Below, one piece after another: positions 9,233-18,929 of a stretch of 64,000 nt of DNA. The position numbers were made by a program, and so were the translations under genes. The notes under the pieces are model-generated. The model made no database searches, had not been told where the DNA came from, and worked only from the letters and a program-made list of their open reading frames with translations. Source of the DNA: Paracidovorax cattleyae (GTDB lineage Bacteria > Pseudomonadota > Gammaproteobacteria > Burkholderiales > Burkholderiaceae_C); contig NZ_FNJL01000001.1 in assembly GCF_900104515.1 (NCBI RefSeq), forward strand, positions 186,001 to 250,000, written 5' to 3'. Each line of letters starts with the position of its first letter. The first letter of the stretch is position 1.

Positions 9233-10500
9233 TGCTTTCCTACCAACAGCCCGATGCTTCGGGCCACTTCGGCCGCTATGGCGGCAGTTTCGCGAGCGAG
9301 ACGCTCACGCATGCCCTCACCGAATTGCGCGAGGCCTATGCGCGCTACCAGAACGACCCGGAGTTCCTGAAGGAATTCCACGGCGAACTCGCGCACTTCG
9401 TGGGCCGGCCGTCGCCCGTCTACCATGCAGCGCGCATGAGCCGCGAAATGGGTGGCGCGCAGATCTTCCTGAAACGGGAAGACCTCAACCACACGGGCGC
9501 GCACAAGATCAACAATGTGATCGGCCAGGCCATGCTGGCCCGCCGCATGGGCAAGCCGCGCGTGATCGCCGAGACCGGCGCAGGCCAGCACGGCGTGGCC
9601 ACGGCCACCATCTGCGCCCGCTACGGCCTGGAGTGCGTGGTGTACATGGGTGCCGAGGACGTGAAGCGCCAGAGCCCGAACGTGTACCGCATGAAGCTGC
9701 TGGGCGCCACCGTGGTGCCCGTGGAGTCGGGCAGCCGCACGCTCAAGGACGCGCTCAACGAGGCCATGCGCGACTGGGTGGCGAACGTGGACAATACCTT
9801 CTACATCATCGGCACGGTGGCGGGCCCGCACCCCTACCCGATGATGGTGCGCGACTTCCAGAGCGTGATTGGCACCGAATGCCTCGCGCAGATGCCTGAA
9901 ATGCTGGCAGAGCAGCGCATCGGCGCCGAGCACCCGGACGCGGTGATCGCCTGCGTGGGCGGCGGCAGCAATGCCATGGGCATCTTCCATCCCTACATCC
10001 CGCACGAGAGGACGCGCCTCATCGGCGTGGAAGCTGCCGGCGAGGGGCTGGACAGCGGCAAGCATTCGGCATCGCTGCAGCGCGGCAGCGCGGGCGTGCT
10101 GCACGGCAACCGTACGTTCATCCTGCAGGACGAGAACGGCCAGATCACCGAGACCCACAGCATCAGCGCCGGCCTGGACTACCCCGGCGTCGGGCCCGAG
10201 CATGCCTGGCTGCAGGAGATCGGCCGCGCCGAGTACGTGGGCATCACCGACAAGGAAGCGCTCGACGCCTTCCACTACCTCTGCCGCACCGAGGGCATCA
10301 TCCCGGCGCTGGAGTCCAGCCATGCCGTGGCCTACGCCATGCAGCTCGCCAGCACCCTGCGCACTGACCAGTCCATCCTCGTGAACCTCTCGGGCCGGGG
10401 CGACAAGGACATCGGCACCGTGGCGGATCTCTCGGGCGTGGATTTCTACGACCGCCCGTCCATGCGGGGCCATGCCGTCAAGGGAGGGCCGGCAGCATGA
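9232..10500 (+). CDS. trpB: tryptophan synthase beta subunit
   Basis: TrpB condenses indole with L-serine using pyridoxal phosphate. The PLP lysine is in [15 protein letters not shown], and the phosphate-binding [10 protein letters not shown] is intact. At 422 aa it is full length. The ATG at 9232 shares bases with the trpF stop, and its own stop overlaps the trpA start (ATGA), an arrangement that favours stoichiometric production of the alpha-beta complex. Confidence 0.98.
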   Translation: MLSYQQPDASGHFGRYGGSFASETLTHALTELREAYARYQNDPEFLKEFHGELAHFVGRPSPVYHAARMSREMGGAQIFLKREDLNHTGAHKINNVIGQAMLARRMGKPRVIAETGAGQHGVATATICARYGLECVVYMGAEDVKRQSPNVYRMKLLGATVVPVESGSRTLKDALNEAMRDWVANVDNTFYIIGTVAGPHPYPMMVRDFQSVIGTECLAQMPEMLAEQRIGAEHPDAVIACVGGGSNAMGIFHPYIPHERTRLIGVEAAGEGLDSGKHSASLQRGSAGVLHGNRTFILQDENGQITETHSISAGLDYPGVGPEHAWLQEIGRAEYVGITDKEALDAFHYLCRTEGIIPALESSHAVAYAMQLASTLRTDQSILVNLSGRGDKDIGTVADLSGVDFYDRPSMRGHAVKGGPAA

Positions 10501-11363
10501 GCGCCGACGTGACGACTTCCCCCACTGCGCCCAGGGCAGCCACCGAGCCCGCCCAGGGACGCATCGGGGCGACGTTTGCCGACCTGCAGGCCCGCGGCCG
10601 CAAGGCACTCATTCCCTACGTGACCGCCGGCTTCCCGTTCGCTGACATCACGCCTGCGCTGATGCACGGCATGGTGGAGGCCGGCGCCGACGTGATCGAA
10701 CTCGGCGTGCCGTTCTCCGACCCCATGGCCGACGGCCCGGTGATCCAGAAGGCCGGGGAAAAGGCACTTTCGCTGGGCGTGGGCATGGCCCAGGTGCTGG
10801 GATATGTGCGCGAATTCCGCCAGCGCAACGCGAAGACCCCGGTAGTGCTCATGGGCTACGCCAATCCGGTGGAGCGCTACGACCAGCGCCACGGCGAGGA
10901 CGCCTTCGTGCGCGACGCCGCCGAGGCCGGCGTGGACGGCGTGCTGATCGTGGACTACCCTCCCGAGGAATGCGAGGACTTCGCGGCCCGGCTGCGTGCG
11001 CATGGCATGGACCTGATCTTCCTGCTGGCCCCCACCAGCACCGAAGATCGCATGCAGCAGGTGGCCCGCGTCGCGAGCGGCTATGTGTACTACGTCTCGC
11101 TCAAGGGCGTGACCGGTTCCGGGGCGCTCGATACCTCGGCCGTGGAAGCCATGCTGCCGGTGATCCGCCGCCATGTGCACATCCCCGTCGGCGTGGGCTT
11201 CGGCATCCGCGACGCGGCCACCGCGCAGGCCATCGGCCGCGTCGCGGATGCCGTGGTGATCGGCAGCCGCATCATCCAGTTGCTGGACGACCAGCCCCAC
11301 GAGCGGGTCGTGCCCCTGGCCATCGACTTCCTGCGAGGGGTGCGCAAGGCGCTCGACACGTAG
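10497..11363 (+). CDS. trpA: tryptophan synthase alpha subunit
   Basis: TrpA cleaves indole-3-glycerol phosphate and channels indole to TrpB. The catalytic glutamate and aspartate lie in [17 protein letters not shown] and in [12 protein letters not shown]. The phosphate loop [11 protein letters not shown] and [12 protein letters not shown] are present. The 288-aa product has an extra N-terminal segment of about 18 residues (Thr/Pro/Ala) before the conserved [20 protein letters not shown] dispersed intergenic repeat follows it before accD. Confidence 0.98.
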   Translation: MSADVTTSPTAPRAATEPAQGRIGATFADLQARGRKALIPYVTAGFPFADITPALMHGMVEAGADVIELGVPFSDPMADGPVIQKAGEKALSLGVGMAQVLGYVREFRQRNAKTPVVLMGYANPVERYDQRHGEDAFVRDAAEAGVDGVLIVDYPPEECEDFAARLRAHGMDLIFLLAPTSTEDRMQQVARVASGYVYYVSLKGVTGSGALDTSAVEAMLPVIRRHVHIPVGVGFGIRDAATAQAIGRVADAVVIGSRIIQLLDDQPHERVVPLAIDFLRGVRKALDT

Positions 11364-11374
11364 AATTAGAGACC

Positions 11375-11490
11375 ATCCCCCTGAGCGGCTTTGCCGCTTC
11401 CCCCTTCTCTCGCGCTTCGCGCGGGAAGGGGGACGACGCCTACGGCCCGGCGGAGCCGGTTCCGTGGCGTCCGCTGGGCTGGGCCGCGCC
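11375..11490 (+). repeat. dispersed intergenic repeat, copy 1 (between trpA and accD)
   Basis: The element begins CCCCCTGAGCGGC about 14 bp after the trpA stop. It contains a nested hairpin (CCCCCTT with AAGGGGG around CGCGC/GCGCG), then GGGGGACGACGCC, GGCCCGGCGGAGCC, GGTTCCGTGGCGTC and GCTGGGCTGGGCC. A second copy in the opposite orientation lies at 29254-29351. Both sit just behind a gene read in the same direction as the repeat. Confidence 0.8.
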
Positions 11491-11543
11491 GGTTTTGAAG
11501 GTTGTGGCGCTGCGGTCTGCCATTCATTTTGAGGAATACACCC

Positions 11544-12416
<873 letters not shown>

Positions 12417-12431
12417 GCCACTGCCAGCAAG

Positions 12432-12471
12432 AAAAAGCCGCCGCCCCTCACGGGGGTATGGCGGCTTTTTT
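12432..12471. terminator. bidirectional terminator between accD and the YggT gene
   Basis: AAAAAGCCGCC (12432-12442) pairs with GGCGGCTTTTT (12460-12470). A T run follows on the plus strand, and the mirrored A run serves the minus strand. It lies between two convergent genes and can end both transcripts. Confidence 0.9.
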
Positions 12472-12476
12472 ACGCC

Positions 12477-13025
12477 CTACCGCATCACGGCACCCTGCAG
12501 GTGACCCAGCACGATCATTACCACCTGCAGCAGCACGATGGCCACGAGGGGGGAAAGATCCACTCCGCCCAGCAGGGGAATCACGCGGCGCAGGGGACGC
12601 AGGATGGGGTCGCATAGGCGCCCGATGACATCCGCGATCGGCGAACGCGTCTGCACCCACGACAGTATCGCGCCGACGATGAGCAGCCCCATCATCCCGG
12701 AGACCGCCGCCCGCGCCAGTCCGAACAGGGCCATCCAGGGCAGCCAGGCCAGGCCCAGCAGGCCGCCCAGCAGCAGCCACAGCAGCAGGTACTGCGCCAG
12801 CTGGATCAGCAGCCCCGCCACGAAGCTGGACCAGTCCCAGCGGCCCGTGGGGGGAATGATGCGGCGCAGCGGCATCACCAGCCAGTCGCTGAGGGCGAAG
12901 ACCAGTCTGCCGACCGGGTTGGAGAAGGGAACGCGCTGCGCCTGCATGTACAGGCGCAGCAGGCAGGCGCCGGTGAGCAGGCCGCCGATCACGTCCAGCA
13001 GGAAAGAAGCAATCTGGAAGAGCAT
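12477..13025 (-). CDS. YggT family integral membrane protein
   Basis: The 182-aa protein consists of two YggT repeats. Each has hydrophobic helices followed by a PLRRIIPP or PLRRVIPLLGGVDLSP segment, and it ends in LVAIVLLQVVMIVLG. YggT proteins are membrane proteins of uncertain role, linked to osmotic and potassium stress and to division or photosystem assembly in other lineages. The start at 13025 (MLFQIASFLLDVIGG) places a hydrophobic helix first; upstream in-frame sequence is Arg-rich and unlikely to be coding. Confidence 0.88.
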   Translation of the reverse strand: MLFQIASFLLDVIGGLLTGACLLRLYMQAQRVPFSNPVGRLVFALSDWLVMPLRRIIPPTGRWDWSSFVAGLLIQLAQYLLLWLLLGGLLGLAWLPWMALFGLARAAVSGMMGLLIVGAILSWVQTRSPIADVIGRLCDPILRPLRRVIPLLGGVDLSPLVAIVLLQVVMIVLGHLQGAVMR

Positions 13026-13099
13026 GGGACCTCGTCGTAGGCAGGCCCGTCGCGGGCCCGTTCGCCGTGGGATGATAGCGGGCCGTACAGGCCCCGCCC

Positions 13100-13768
13100 A
13101 TGACCTTCGCCCCACCTCCCCACGAGCCTGCGCCCCCGGCGCCGCTCACGCTCAGTTCGCTGCCGCTGTTCCCCCTGGGCACGGTGCTGTTCCCGGGCGG
13201 CCTGCTGGCCCTGCGGGTGTTCGAAGTGCGCTACCTGGACATGGTGCGCAAGTGCCGCCAGGCCGGTGCACCGTTCGGCGTGGTGGCCCTCACGGACGGC
13301 CATGAGGTGCGCCATGCCGGCGCGGCGCCCGAGAAATTCCACGACGTGGGCACGCTCGCGACCATTTCGGAACTCGACGATTCCCACCCCGGTCTCATCG
13401 CCCTGCGGGCCCAGGGGGCGGATCGCTTCCGCATCGTGCGACGCCAGCTGTTGCCGCACGGCCTCTGGATCGCCGACATCGAGCAACTGCCGCCGGACGT
13501 GGCCGTGCCCGTGCCGCCGGACCTGCGCAAGGCCGCGGCGGCCCTGGAACAGGTGCTGGCGCGCCTGCGCGACCGCAGTCCCGACGACGCCAGCCTGCCC
13601 CTGCCCAGTGCCGCCCAGCTGGACGACTGCGGCTGGGTGGCGAACCGCTGGTGCGAACTGCTGCCGGTGCCCATCGACCTGAAACAGCAGCTCATGCAGC
13701 TCGACAGCCCGCTGCTGCGGCTGGAGCTCGTGGACGACGTGCTGGACCGCACCGGCATTGCGCCATGA
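13100..13768 (+). CDS. Lon N-terminal (substrate-binding) domain protein
   Basis: The 222-aa protein has only the Lon substrate-recognition PUA-like domain (LPLFPLGTVLFPGGLLALRVFEVRYLDM) with a helical C-terminal part. No AAA+ or protease domain follows. Stand-alone Lon-N proteins are widespread and their function is unsettled. It is divergent from the YggT gene with 74 bp between starts and is followed within 45 bp by a glycosyltransferase gene. Confidence 0.88.
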   Translation: MTFAPPPHEPAPPAPLTLSSLPLFPLGTVLFPGGLLALRVFEVRYLDMVRKCRQAGAPFGVVALTDGHEVRHAGAAPEKFHDVGTLATISELDDSHPGLIALRAQGADRFRIVRRQLLPHGLWIADIEQLPPDVAVPVPPDLRKAAAALEQVLARLRDRSPDDASLPLPSAAQLDDCGWVANRWCELLPVPIDLKQQLMQLDSPLLRLELVDDVLDRTGIAP

Positions 13769-13811
13769 GCAGCCTCCGCGCCATTCGGACCGCGCCCGGT
13801 GTGTTTGCGCC

Positions 13812-14942
13812 GTGAAAGTCCTGCAGGTCATCACCAAAGGCGAAACAGGGGGAGCACAGAGCCACGTGCGCACGTTGTGCGCCGCTCTCGGCAGGCAGGG
13901 TGTGGCCGTGCAGGCCGCCATTGGCGGAGCCGGCCCGACCTCCCCGCTGGGCAGGGATCTGGAAGCCCTGGGCCTGCATGTGCATGGCATTCCCTTGCTG
14001 GACAACGGTTTGCGGCCGTTACGCTTCCTGCAGGCCACGCGCGATCTGCTCCGCATCGTACGAACGGAGTCCCCGGACCTGCTGCACGCCCACAGCGCCA
14101 TGGCCGGCGTGGCGGCCCGTCTGGCGGGAGCGTTGTCGGGTGTTCCCGTGGTCTATACCGTGCATGGTTTCGCATTCAAGGCCGGCAACTCCTGGCCGCG
14201 CCGGACGGTGGCCTGGACCACCGAGGCACTGCTGGCCCCGCTGACCCGTCGCATGGTGTGCGTCTCGGAGCACGAACGCGCACTGGCGGGCAGCCTGCCC
14301 TTGCCGCGCAGGCGCCTGCACACTGTCGTGAATGGCGTGGACGACATCGCCGCGCCCTCCGATGCCATGGCCTGGAAGCGTGAAAGCACTGCGATCGCGA
14401 TGGTTGCCCGCATGGCCCCGCCGAAGCGGCACGACCTGCTGCTGCAGGCCCTGGCCAGACTGAGGGACACGGCCGGACGGGACTGCTCCGTCAGCCTCCT
14501 GGGAGACGGCCCCGAGCGGCCGGCCCACGAAGCGCTGGCAGCCCGGCTGGGCCTGCAGTCGTCGGTCCATTTCACGGGGGACGTGGCCGACGTACCCGCC
14601 CGGCTCGCACGCCACGGCATCTTCGTGCTCATGTCGGACCATGAAGGACTGCCCATTTCGCTCATCGAGGCAATGCGTGCAGGCATGGCGATCGTGGCCA
14701 GCGACCTGCCTGGCGTGCGCGAACTGCTGCCCGGCCCCGAGCACGCACTGCTCGTGCCCGCGGACCCGGAAGCGCTCGCTGCGGCACTGCGACAATTGGC
14801 AGAGTCCCCCGTGTTGCGCGCCCGGCTCGGGGCTGCCGCCCGGCAACGCTACGAAAGGCACTACACCGCCGAGCGCATGGGCTCTGCAGTGCGCGGCATC
14901 TATGCCGCTGCCCTCCGGCATTCCCGCTCCTCAATTGCATGA
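13812..14942 (+). CDS. glycosyltransferase family 4 protein, polysaccharide cluster
   Basis: This is a GT-B glycosyltransferase of 376 aa. The N-terminal domain starts KVLQVITKGETGGAQSHV, with the donor-side signature LMSDHEGLPISLIEAMRAG (E-x7-E motif) near residue 275. Start GTG 13812 gives the family opening; no ATG fits. Its stop overlaps the next gene by 4 bp (ATGA). It likely adds a sugar to a lipid-linked repeat unit on the cytoplasmic face; the sugar cannot be told from sequence alone. Confidence 0.9.
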   Translation: MKVLQVITKGETGGAQSHVRTLCAALGRQGVAVQAAIGGAGPTSPLGRDLEALGLHVHGIPLLDNGLRPLRFLQATRDLLRIVRTESPDLLHAHSAMAGVAARLAGALSGVPVVYTVHGFAFKAGNSWPRRTVAWTTEALLAPLTRRMVCVSEHERALAGSLPLPRRRLHTVVNGVDDIAAPSDAMAWKRESTAIAMVARMAPPKRHDLLLQALARLRDTAGRDCSVSLLGDGPERPAHEALAARLGLQSSVHFTGDVADVPARLARHGIFVLMSDHEGLPISLIEAMRAGMAIVASDLPGVRELLPGPEHALLVPADPEALAAALRQLAESPVLRARLGAAARQRYERHYTAERMGSAVRGIYAAALRHSRSSIA

Positions 14943-16249
14943 ACAGCATTCCCCAACGCGAACTCGGCTCCTCCACGGCGCACCGGCAAGGCGCCGTGCT
15001 GCGCTGGTCGCTGGCGGGGACGGTGACATTGCTCGCGGCCTACCTCATCGGGCTGGAGCTGCAGCGCCGCGGTTGGGTGACCTACCAGTTCCCCGCGACC
15101 GTCCTGTGGTGCGCCATCCCCTACGCCATCGCGGCCTACTGGCTGTACAGCGGTGCGCACCTGCCGCGCTTCGAAGGCAGAAGCTTTCTTTTCGTGGCGA
15201 CCGCCGTGCCGTACCTGACGGCCCCGCTCGGTTTCGCACTGCTGCAGCGCCCCTATTCACGGGGGGCCGTGTTGCTGTCGTACCTGCTGTCGCTGGCGTG
15301 GTTCCTGATCGGCCACTGGCGCGACCTGAACCGGCACGGACTGTGCCTGACCTATCTGGACGATACCGTCCCGCGGCGCCTGCAGGCGCTCCTGGGTGCA
15401 GGCGCGGACGAGGCACGCAGAAAGGACATCACGCTCGTGCCCTGGCCGGAGCATGGCCTGGATGATGCCGCCGCTTCGGGCTGGGCCGGCGTGGTGCTGG
15501 ACCGGCATGCCCCTTCCCATGCGGCGCGCGACCGGAGGATCAGCGGATTGCGGCTGCAGCACGTGCGCCTCTACAGCGTCGAAGCAGTGGCCGCACTGCT
15601 GAGTGGCCGCATGGTGCTTCCCGACAACCACGCGCAGGATCTGTGGGCGCTGGACGGCAATCCGGCCTACGACACGGTCAAGCGCATGGTGGACCTGGCC
15701 GCCACCCTGGCGACGCTGCCGCTTTGGCTTCCCCTGTGCCTGGTCGCCGGCCTGGCGGTGAAACTGGACTCTCCCGGCCCCATGCTCTTCTCACAACTGC
15801 GCGTGGGCCGCAACGGGCGCGAGTTCTGCATCTGGAAGCTGCGCAGCATGCGCCATGCGCCCTCAGAGCAAGGCGCACGCTTCGCGCAGCCCAACGACGA
15901 CCGCATCACGCCGGTGGGCCGCTTCATACGACGCACCCGCCTCGACGAACTTCCACAGTTGTGGAATGTCCTGCGGGGCGACATGGGCCTGATCGGACCA
16001 CGGCCCGAACAGGCGGAATTCGTGCGCAGCTTCGCGGAACGCATTCCCGCCTATCCCTACCGCCACCTGGTGCGCCCCGGCCTGACCGGCTGGGCGCAGG
16101 TACAGCAGGGCTACGCGGACAGCGAGGAACAGACCGCCGTCAAGCTCAGCTACGACCTCTACTACGTCGCGCACTATTCCGTGGCACTGGATCTGCTGAT
16201 CGCCTGGAAGACGCTGCGCATCGTGGCCAGCGGATTCGGTTCCCGGTAG
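14939..16249 (+). CDS. undecaprenyl-phosphate sugar phosphotransferase (initiating sugar transferase)
   Basis: Enzymes of this family move a sugar-1-phosphate from a nucleotide sugar to undecaprenyl phosphate, the first step of polysaccharide unit assembly. The 436-aa protein has about four N-terminal membrane helices and a degenerate central domain. The catalytic C-terminal bacterial sugar transferase domain contains KRMVDLAATLATLPLWLPL, KLDSPGPMLFSQLRVGRNG, FIRRTRLDELPQLWNVLRGD, MGLIGPRP and RPGLTGWAQV. It overlaps the preceding glycosyltransferase by 4 bp and its stop lies 10 bp from the convergent methyltransferase stop. Confidence 0.93.
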   Translation: MNSIPQRELGSSTAHRQGAVLRWSLAGTVTLLAAYLIGLELQRRGWVTYQFPATVLWCAIPYAIAAYWLYSGAHLPRFEGRSFLFVATAVPYLTAPLGFALLQRPYSRGAVLLSYLLSLAWFLIGHWRDLNRHGLCLTYLDDTVPRRLQALLGAGADEARRKDITLVPWPEHGLDDAAASGWAGVVLDRHAPSHAARDRRISGLRLQHVRLYSVEAVAALLSGRMVLPDNHAQDLWALDGNPAYDTVKRMVDLAATLATLPLWLPLCLVAGLAVKLDSPGPMLFSQLRVGRNGREFCIWKLRSMRHAPSEQGARFAQPNDDRITPVGRFIRRTRLDELPQLWNVLRGDMGLIGPRPEQAEFVRSFAERIPAYPYRHLVRPGLTGWAQVQQGYADSEEQTAVKLSYDLYYVAHYSVALDLLIAWKTLRIVASGFGSR

Positions 16250-16259
16250 CAGCATGGCG

Positions 16260-16970
16260 TCAGGACATCCCCACCCGCGCGCGCGCGACCAGCACGTCCG
16301 CCCCCAGCGGCCGCCGGCGCACGAGGCCCCGGAGCAGACGCCCCTTGAGGCTGCCTGCCGGGCTGACCATGCAGCCGCGCAACTCCTCGACACGCAGGCC
16401 GGCATCGGCCAGCACCTTGCACAGGGTGTAGGGCGAGAACCAGGCCCGGTGATCGGTATTGACGCGCTCGACGCCGCACAGCATGTTCACCGCGTTGCGC
16501 AGCGCGAGTCCGTTCGGCACAGACACCACGAAATCTGCGGCGGGAAAGATCTGCGCGAGCCGCGCCATGAACGCCGCAGGATCTCCCAAATGTTCCAGTA
16601 CGTCGGGAACCATGACGATTTCCACACCGAGTCCCCGCAGGAAGACTTCGGAATCCGCGGCGTGGATATCCAGCGCATGCACGTGCTGGAATCCGAGCTG
16701 CCGGGCAGCCTCCACCGCCTGCTGGTTGATGTCGATGCCATGGCATTGCCGCGCGCTGCGGCTCAGGCGCGCATGCAGCCAGCCGCCATCGGCCACCCGT
16801 GCGGCGATCAGCGGCTGGTGGTCGGCAAACCCCACGTGCAGCACCGATCGCCCCGTGCACCATTGTTCGAGCAGGTCGCCGCGCGCCAATGGAGCAAAGG
16901 CCATCCGGGGCTGGTAGCGATAGTCGTCATCGAAGTCCTCGCCCGATAAGTATCTGGAGATTGCATCCAT
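16260..16970 (-). CDS. class I SAM-dependent methyltransferase
   Basis: The protein is 236 aa and of the Methyltransf_11/23 type. SVLHVGFADHQ stands in for the SAM-binding glycine loop, CHGIDINQQAVEAAR gives the acidic motif II, and VMVPDVLEHLGDPAAFM is motif post-I. It is the only gene on the minus strand inside the polysaccharide cluster. Its start ATG (complement of 16968-16970) overlaps the start ATG of the divergent glycosyltransferase. It could methylate a sugar or another cluster product, but the acceptor is unknown. Confidence 0.85.
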   Translation of the reverse strand: MDAISRYLSGEDFDDDYRYQPRMAFAPLARGDLLEQWCTGRSVLHVGFADHQPLIAARVADGGWLHARLSRSARQCHGIDINQQAVEAARQLGFQHVHALDIHAADSEVFLRGLGVEIVMVPDVLEHLGDPAAFMARLAQIFPAADFVVSVPNGLALRNAVNMLCGVERVNTDHRAWFSPYTLCKVLADAGLRVEELRGCMVSPAGSLKGRLLRGLVRRRPLGADVLVARARVGMS

Positions 16971-18015
16971 GTCCCGATTATCCCCAGGCACTGGCACACC
17001 TCCGCGTATCTGCCTGCTGCACGATGCACCGGGAGCCGGAGGCGTGGCAACGGTCACACGGACGCTGGTGGACGGACTGCGCGAAGCAGGCTGGCCGGTG
17101 GACATCCAGCATGCCGCGCCGCAGAGGGGGCCGGCCCTGCTCGCAGCGGCCCGGCGCAGCGACGTGCTGCTCGCCGCGCACAATTTCCGGCCTGCCTACG
17201 CAGCCTGGGCCCTGGGCCTCGCGACGCGCAGGCGCTCCGTGGTGTGGGTGCACGGACCGGTGGATACGGTGCTGGAACAGGCCCGCGCCGGCGCCGGAAA
17301 ACAGGCGTGGCTGCGCTGGCTCTACGGGCGCGTCTCGCATTGCGTGTTCGTCTCCGGGTCATCGCAAGCGGCGTTCCTGCGGTTCATGCGGGGCGGCGGC
17401 CGGAAGTCGCCCGCATTGCGCGTCGTGCGCAATCCCGCCCCGCCGTCGTCCGCCCGTGCACGACAGGCAATGGAGATGAACAGGCCGGGCCCGGTGCGCA
17501 TGGGTTACATGGGACGCCTGTCCGTCGAGAAAAACCCGCTGCTGCTCGTGGAGACCCTGCGCAGGCTTCCGCCCGAATTCCATCTCTCCCTGGCAGGGGA
17601 CGGGCCGCTGCGCGGCACGCTGGAAGCTGCATCGCAGGATCTCCAGCAGGCAGGACGGCTGCGATTCCTGGGGCATATCCAAGACAGCGCAGGGTTCTGC
17701 CGCGGGCAGGATCTGACCCTGCTCACATCGCGCTATGAAGGCTGCCCCATGGCCGCCCTGGAATCGCTGTCGGTGGGTGTGCCCTGCGTCGGCGTGCCCA
17801 TACCGGCCCTGCAGGAGATGCTGCACGATGTTGCGCCTTACCTGCTCGCGCAGGAAAACTCTGCGCAGGCGATGGCCGATGCCGTGCTCGCAACGCTGCG
17901 CATGCCAGCCGGGCTCGTGCAGGCGGATTTGCACCGCGTTCTGGAGCGGTACCGGCGTGCGGACTTCCTCGCAGGCTGGCAATCGGTGCTTCGGGAGGCA
18001 GCGGGGCGATGCTGA
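16969..18015 (+). CDS. glycosyltransferase family 4 protein
   Basis: This 348-aa GT-B enzyme starts with a variable SPGTGTPP stretch, then RICLLHDAPGAGGVATVTR. The linker MGYMGRLSVEKNPLLLVETL opens the nucleotide-sugar domain and TSRYEGCPMAALESLSVG is the E-x7-E region. CTGGAGA about 10 bp upstream of ATG 16969 can serve as ribosome site, although it lies inside the divergent methyltransferase frame. Its end overlaps the next gene by 7 bp (ATGCTGA). Confidence 0.88.
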   Translation: MSRLSPGTGTPPRICLLHDAPGAGGVATVTRTLVDGLREAGWPVDIQHAAPQRGPALLAAARRSDVLLAAHNFRPAYAAWALGLATRRRSVVWVHGPVDTVLEQARAGAGKQAWLRWLYGRVSHCVFVSGSSQAAFLRFMRGGGRKSPALRVVRNPAPPSSARARQAMEMNRPGPVRMGYMGRLSVEKNPLLLVETLRRLPPEFHLSLAGDGPLRGTLEAASQDLQQAGRLRFLGHIQDSAGFCRGQDLTLLTSRYEGCPMAALESLSVGVPCVGVPIPALQEMLHDVAPYLLAQENSAQAMADAVLATLRMPAGLVQADLHRVLERYRRADFLAGWQSVLREAAGRC

Positions 18016-18929
18016 TCCACTTCATACACTCCGGGCAAGCCTACCTGCCGGAACTGGCAGCCTACTCCGCGTTCCTGCGGCAATCCGGTCACCAGGCCGT
18101 GCTGCACAGCCATCCGGGCACGGTGCCCGGCGATGCCGAGGTACTGTGGTGGATCTGCGGACTCGTGCCCCCGGCAAGTGCCCGGCGCCACCCCGGTGCG
18201 TTCCAGGTGCATGAGTACGCGTCGGCCTCGGTGCCGCCCTGCGCCTGGCTCAAGGACAGGATCAAGTCCTGGCGGCAGCCCACTCCGGATTACCGGATCT
18301 TCCAGAATGCCTGGGTGCGCCGACGGCTCGGGTTCAGCGACGGAATTCCGTTCGAATACCGCGACATGGGCGTTCCAGAAGCCTTCCTGCCGCGCTCGGG
18401 CACACAGCGCAGCGCACGTTTCGATTTCGCCTACCTCGGAGACATGCACCGGCTGCGCGGTTTCGCGCCGCTGCTGCAAGCCCTGGCACCGGCCGGACGC
18501 ACGCTGCTGCTCATAGGGGAGCCGCCCGATGACCTGCGGGCCGCACTGGGCCGCCTGCCCAACGTGTCGATGGCGGGACGCGTGCCGCAGGGCGACGTCC
18601 CGGCCCTGCTCGCGCAGGCTCGCTACGGCCTGAACCTGGTGCCGGTACGCCCCCCCTACGACCGGCAGACCTCCACCAAGCTGCTCGAATACTGCGCAGT
18701 CGGGCTGCCCGCCATCTCCACCGACTACCGCTGGGTGCGGGAGTTCGAGCGCACGGCGGGCGCACGGTTCATCTACCTTCCCGCCCACGCGACGGTGGCG
18801 CGTTACGCGGACCTGCTGGGGCCCGGCCTCAACGGGCAGCCCTGCACCGTTCCGCCGATGGAAGCGCATACCTGGAATGCGCTGCTGTCCCGCATGCACA
18901 TATGGCGCCGGTGGCAGGAGCGTGCATGA
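18009..18929 (+). CDS. glycosyltransferase-like protein of the polysaccharide cluster
   Basis: The 306-aa product has a divergent N-terminus (LIHFIHSGQAYLPELAAY) and a GT-B donor domain: FDFAYLGDMHRLRGFAPLL, VPALLAQARYGLNLVPV, then TSTKLLEYCAVGLPAISTD, where the E of LLEY matches the donor-binding glutamate. Stop and start overlap the neighbours by 7 and 4 bp, so it belongs to one operon with them. The family assignment is by fold signature; the sugar is unknown. Confidence 0.75.
   Translation: MLIHFIHSGQAYLPELAAYSAFLRQSGHQAVLHSHPGTVPGDAEVLWWICGLVPPASARRHPGAFQVHEYASASVPPCAWLKDRIKSWRQPTPDYRIFQNAWVRRRLGFSDGIPFEYRDMGVPEAFLPRSGTQRSARFDFAYLGDMHRLRGFAPLLQALAPAGRTLLLIGEPPDDLRAALGRLPNVSMAGRVPQGDVPALLAQARYGLNLVPVRPPYDRQTSTKLLEYCAVGLPAISTDYRWVREFERTAGARFIYLPAHATVARYADLLGPGLNGQPCTVPPMEAHTWNALLSRMHIWRRWQERA

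Noticed and set aside
16975-16990. A DnaA-box-like TTATCCCCA near the overlapping start codons.
   Set aside because: It has a mismatch at a core position, stands alone and lies inside a coding region.
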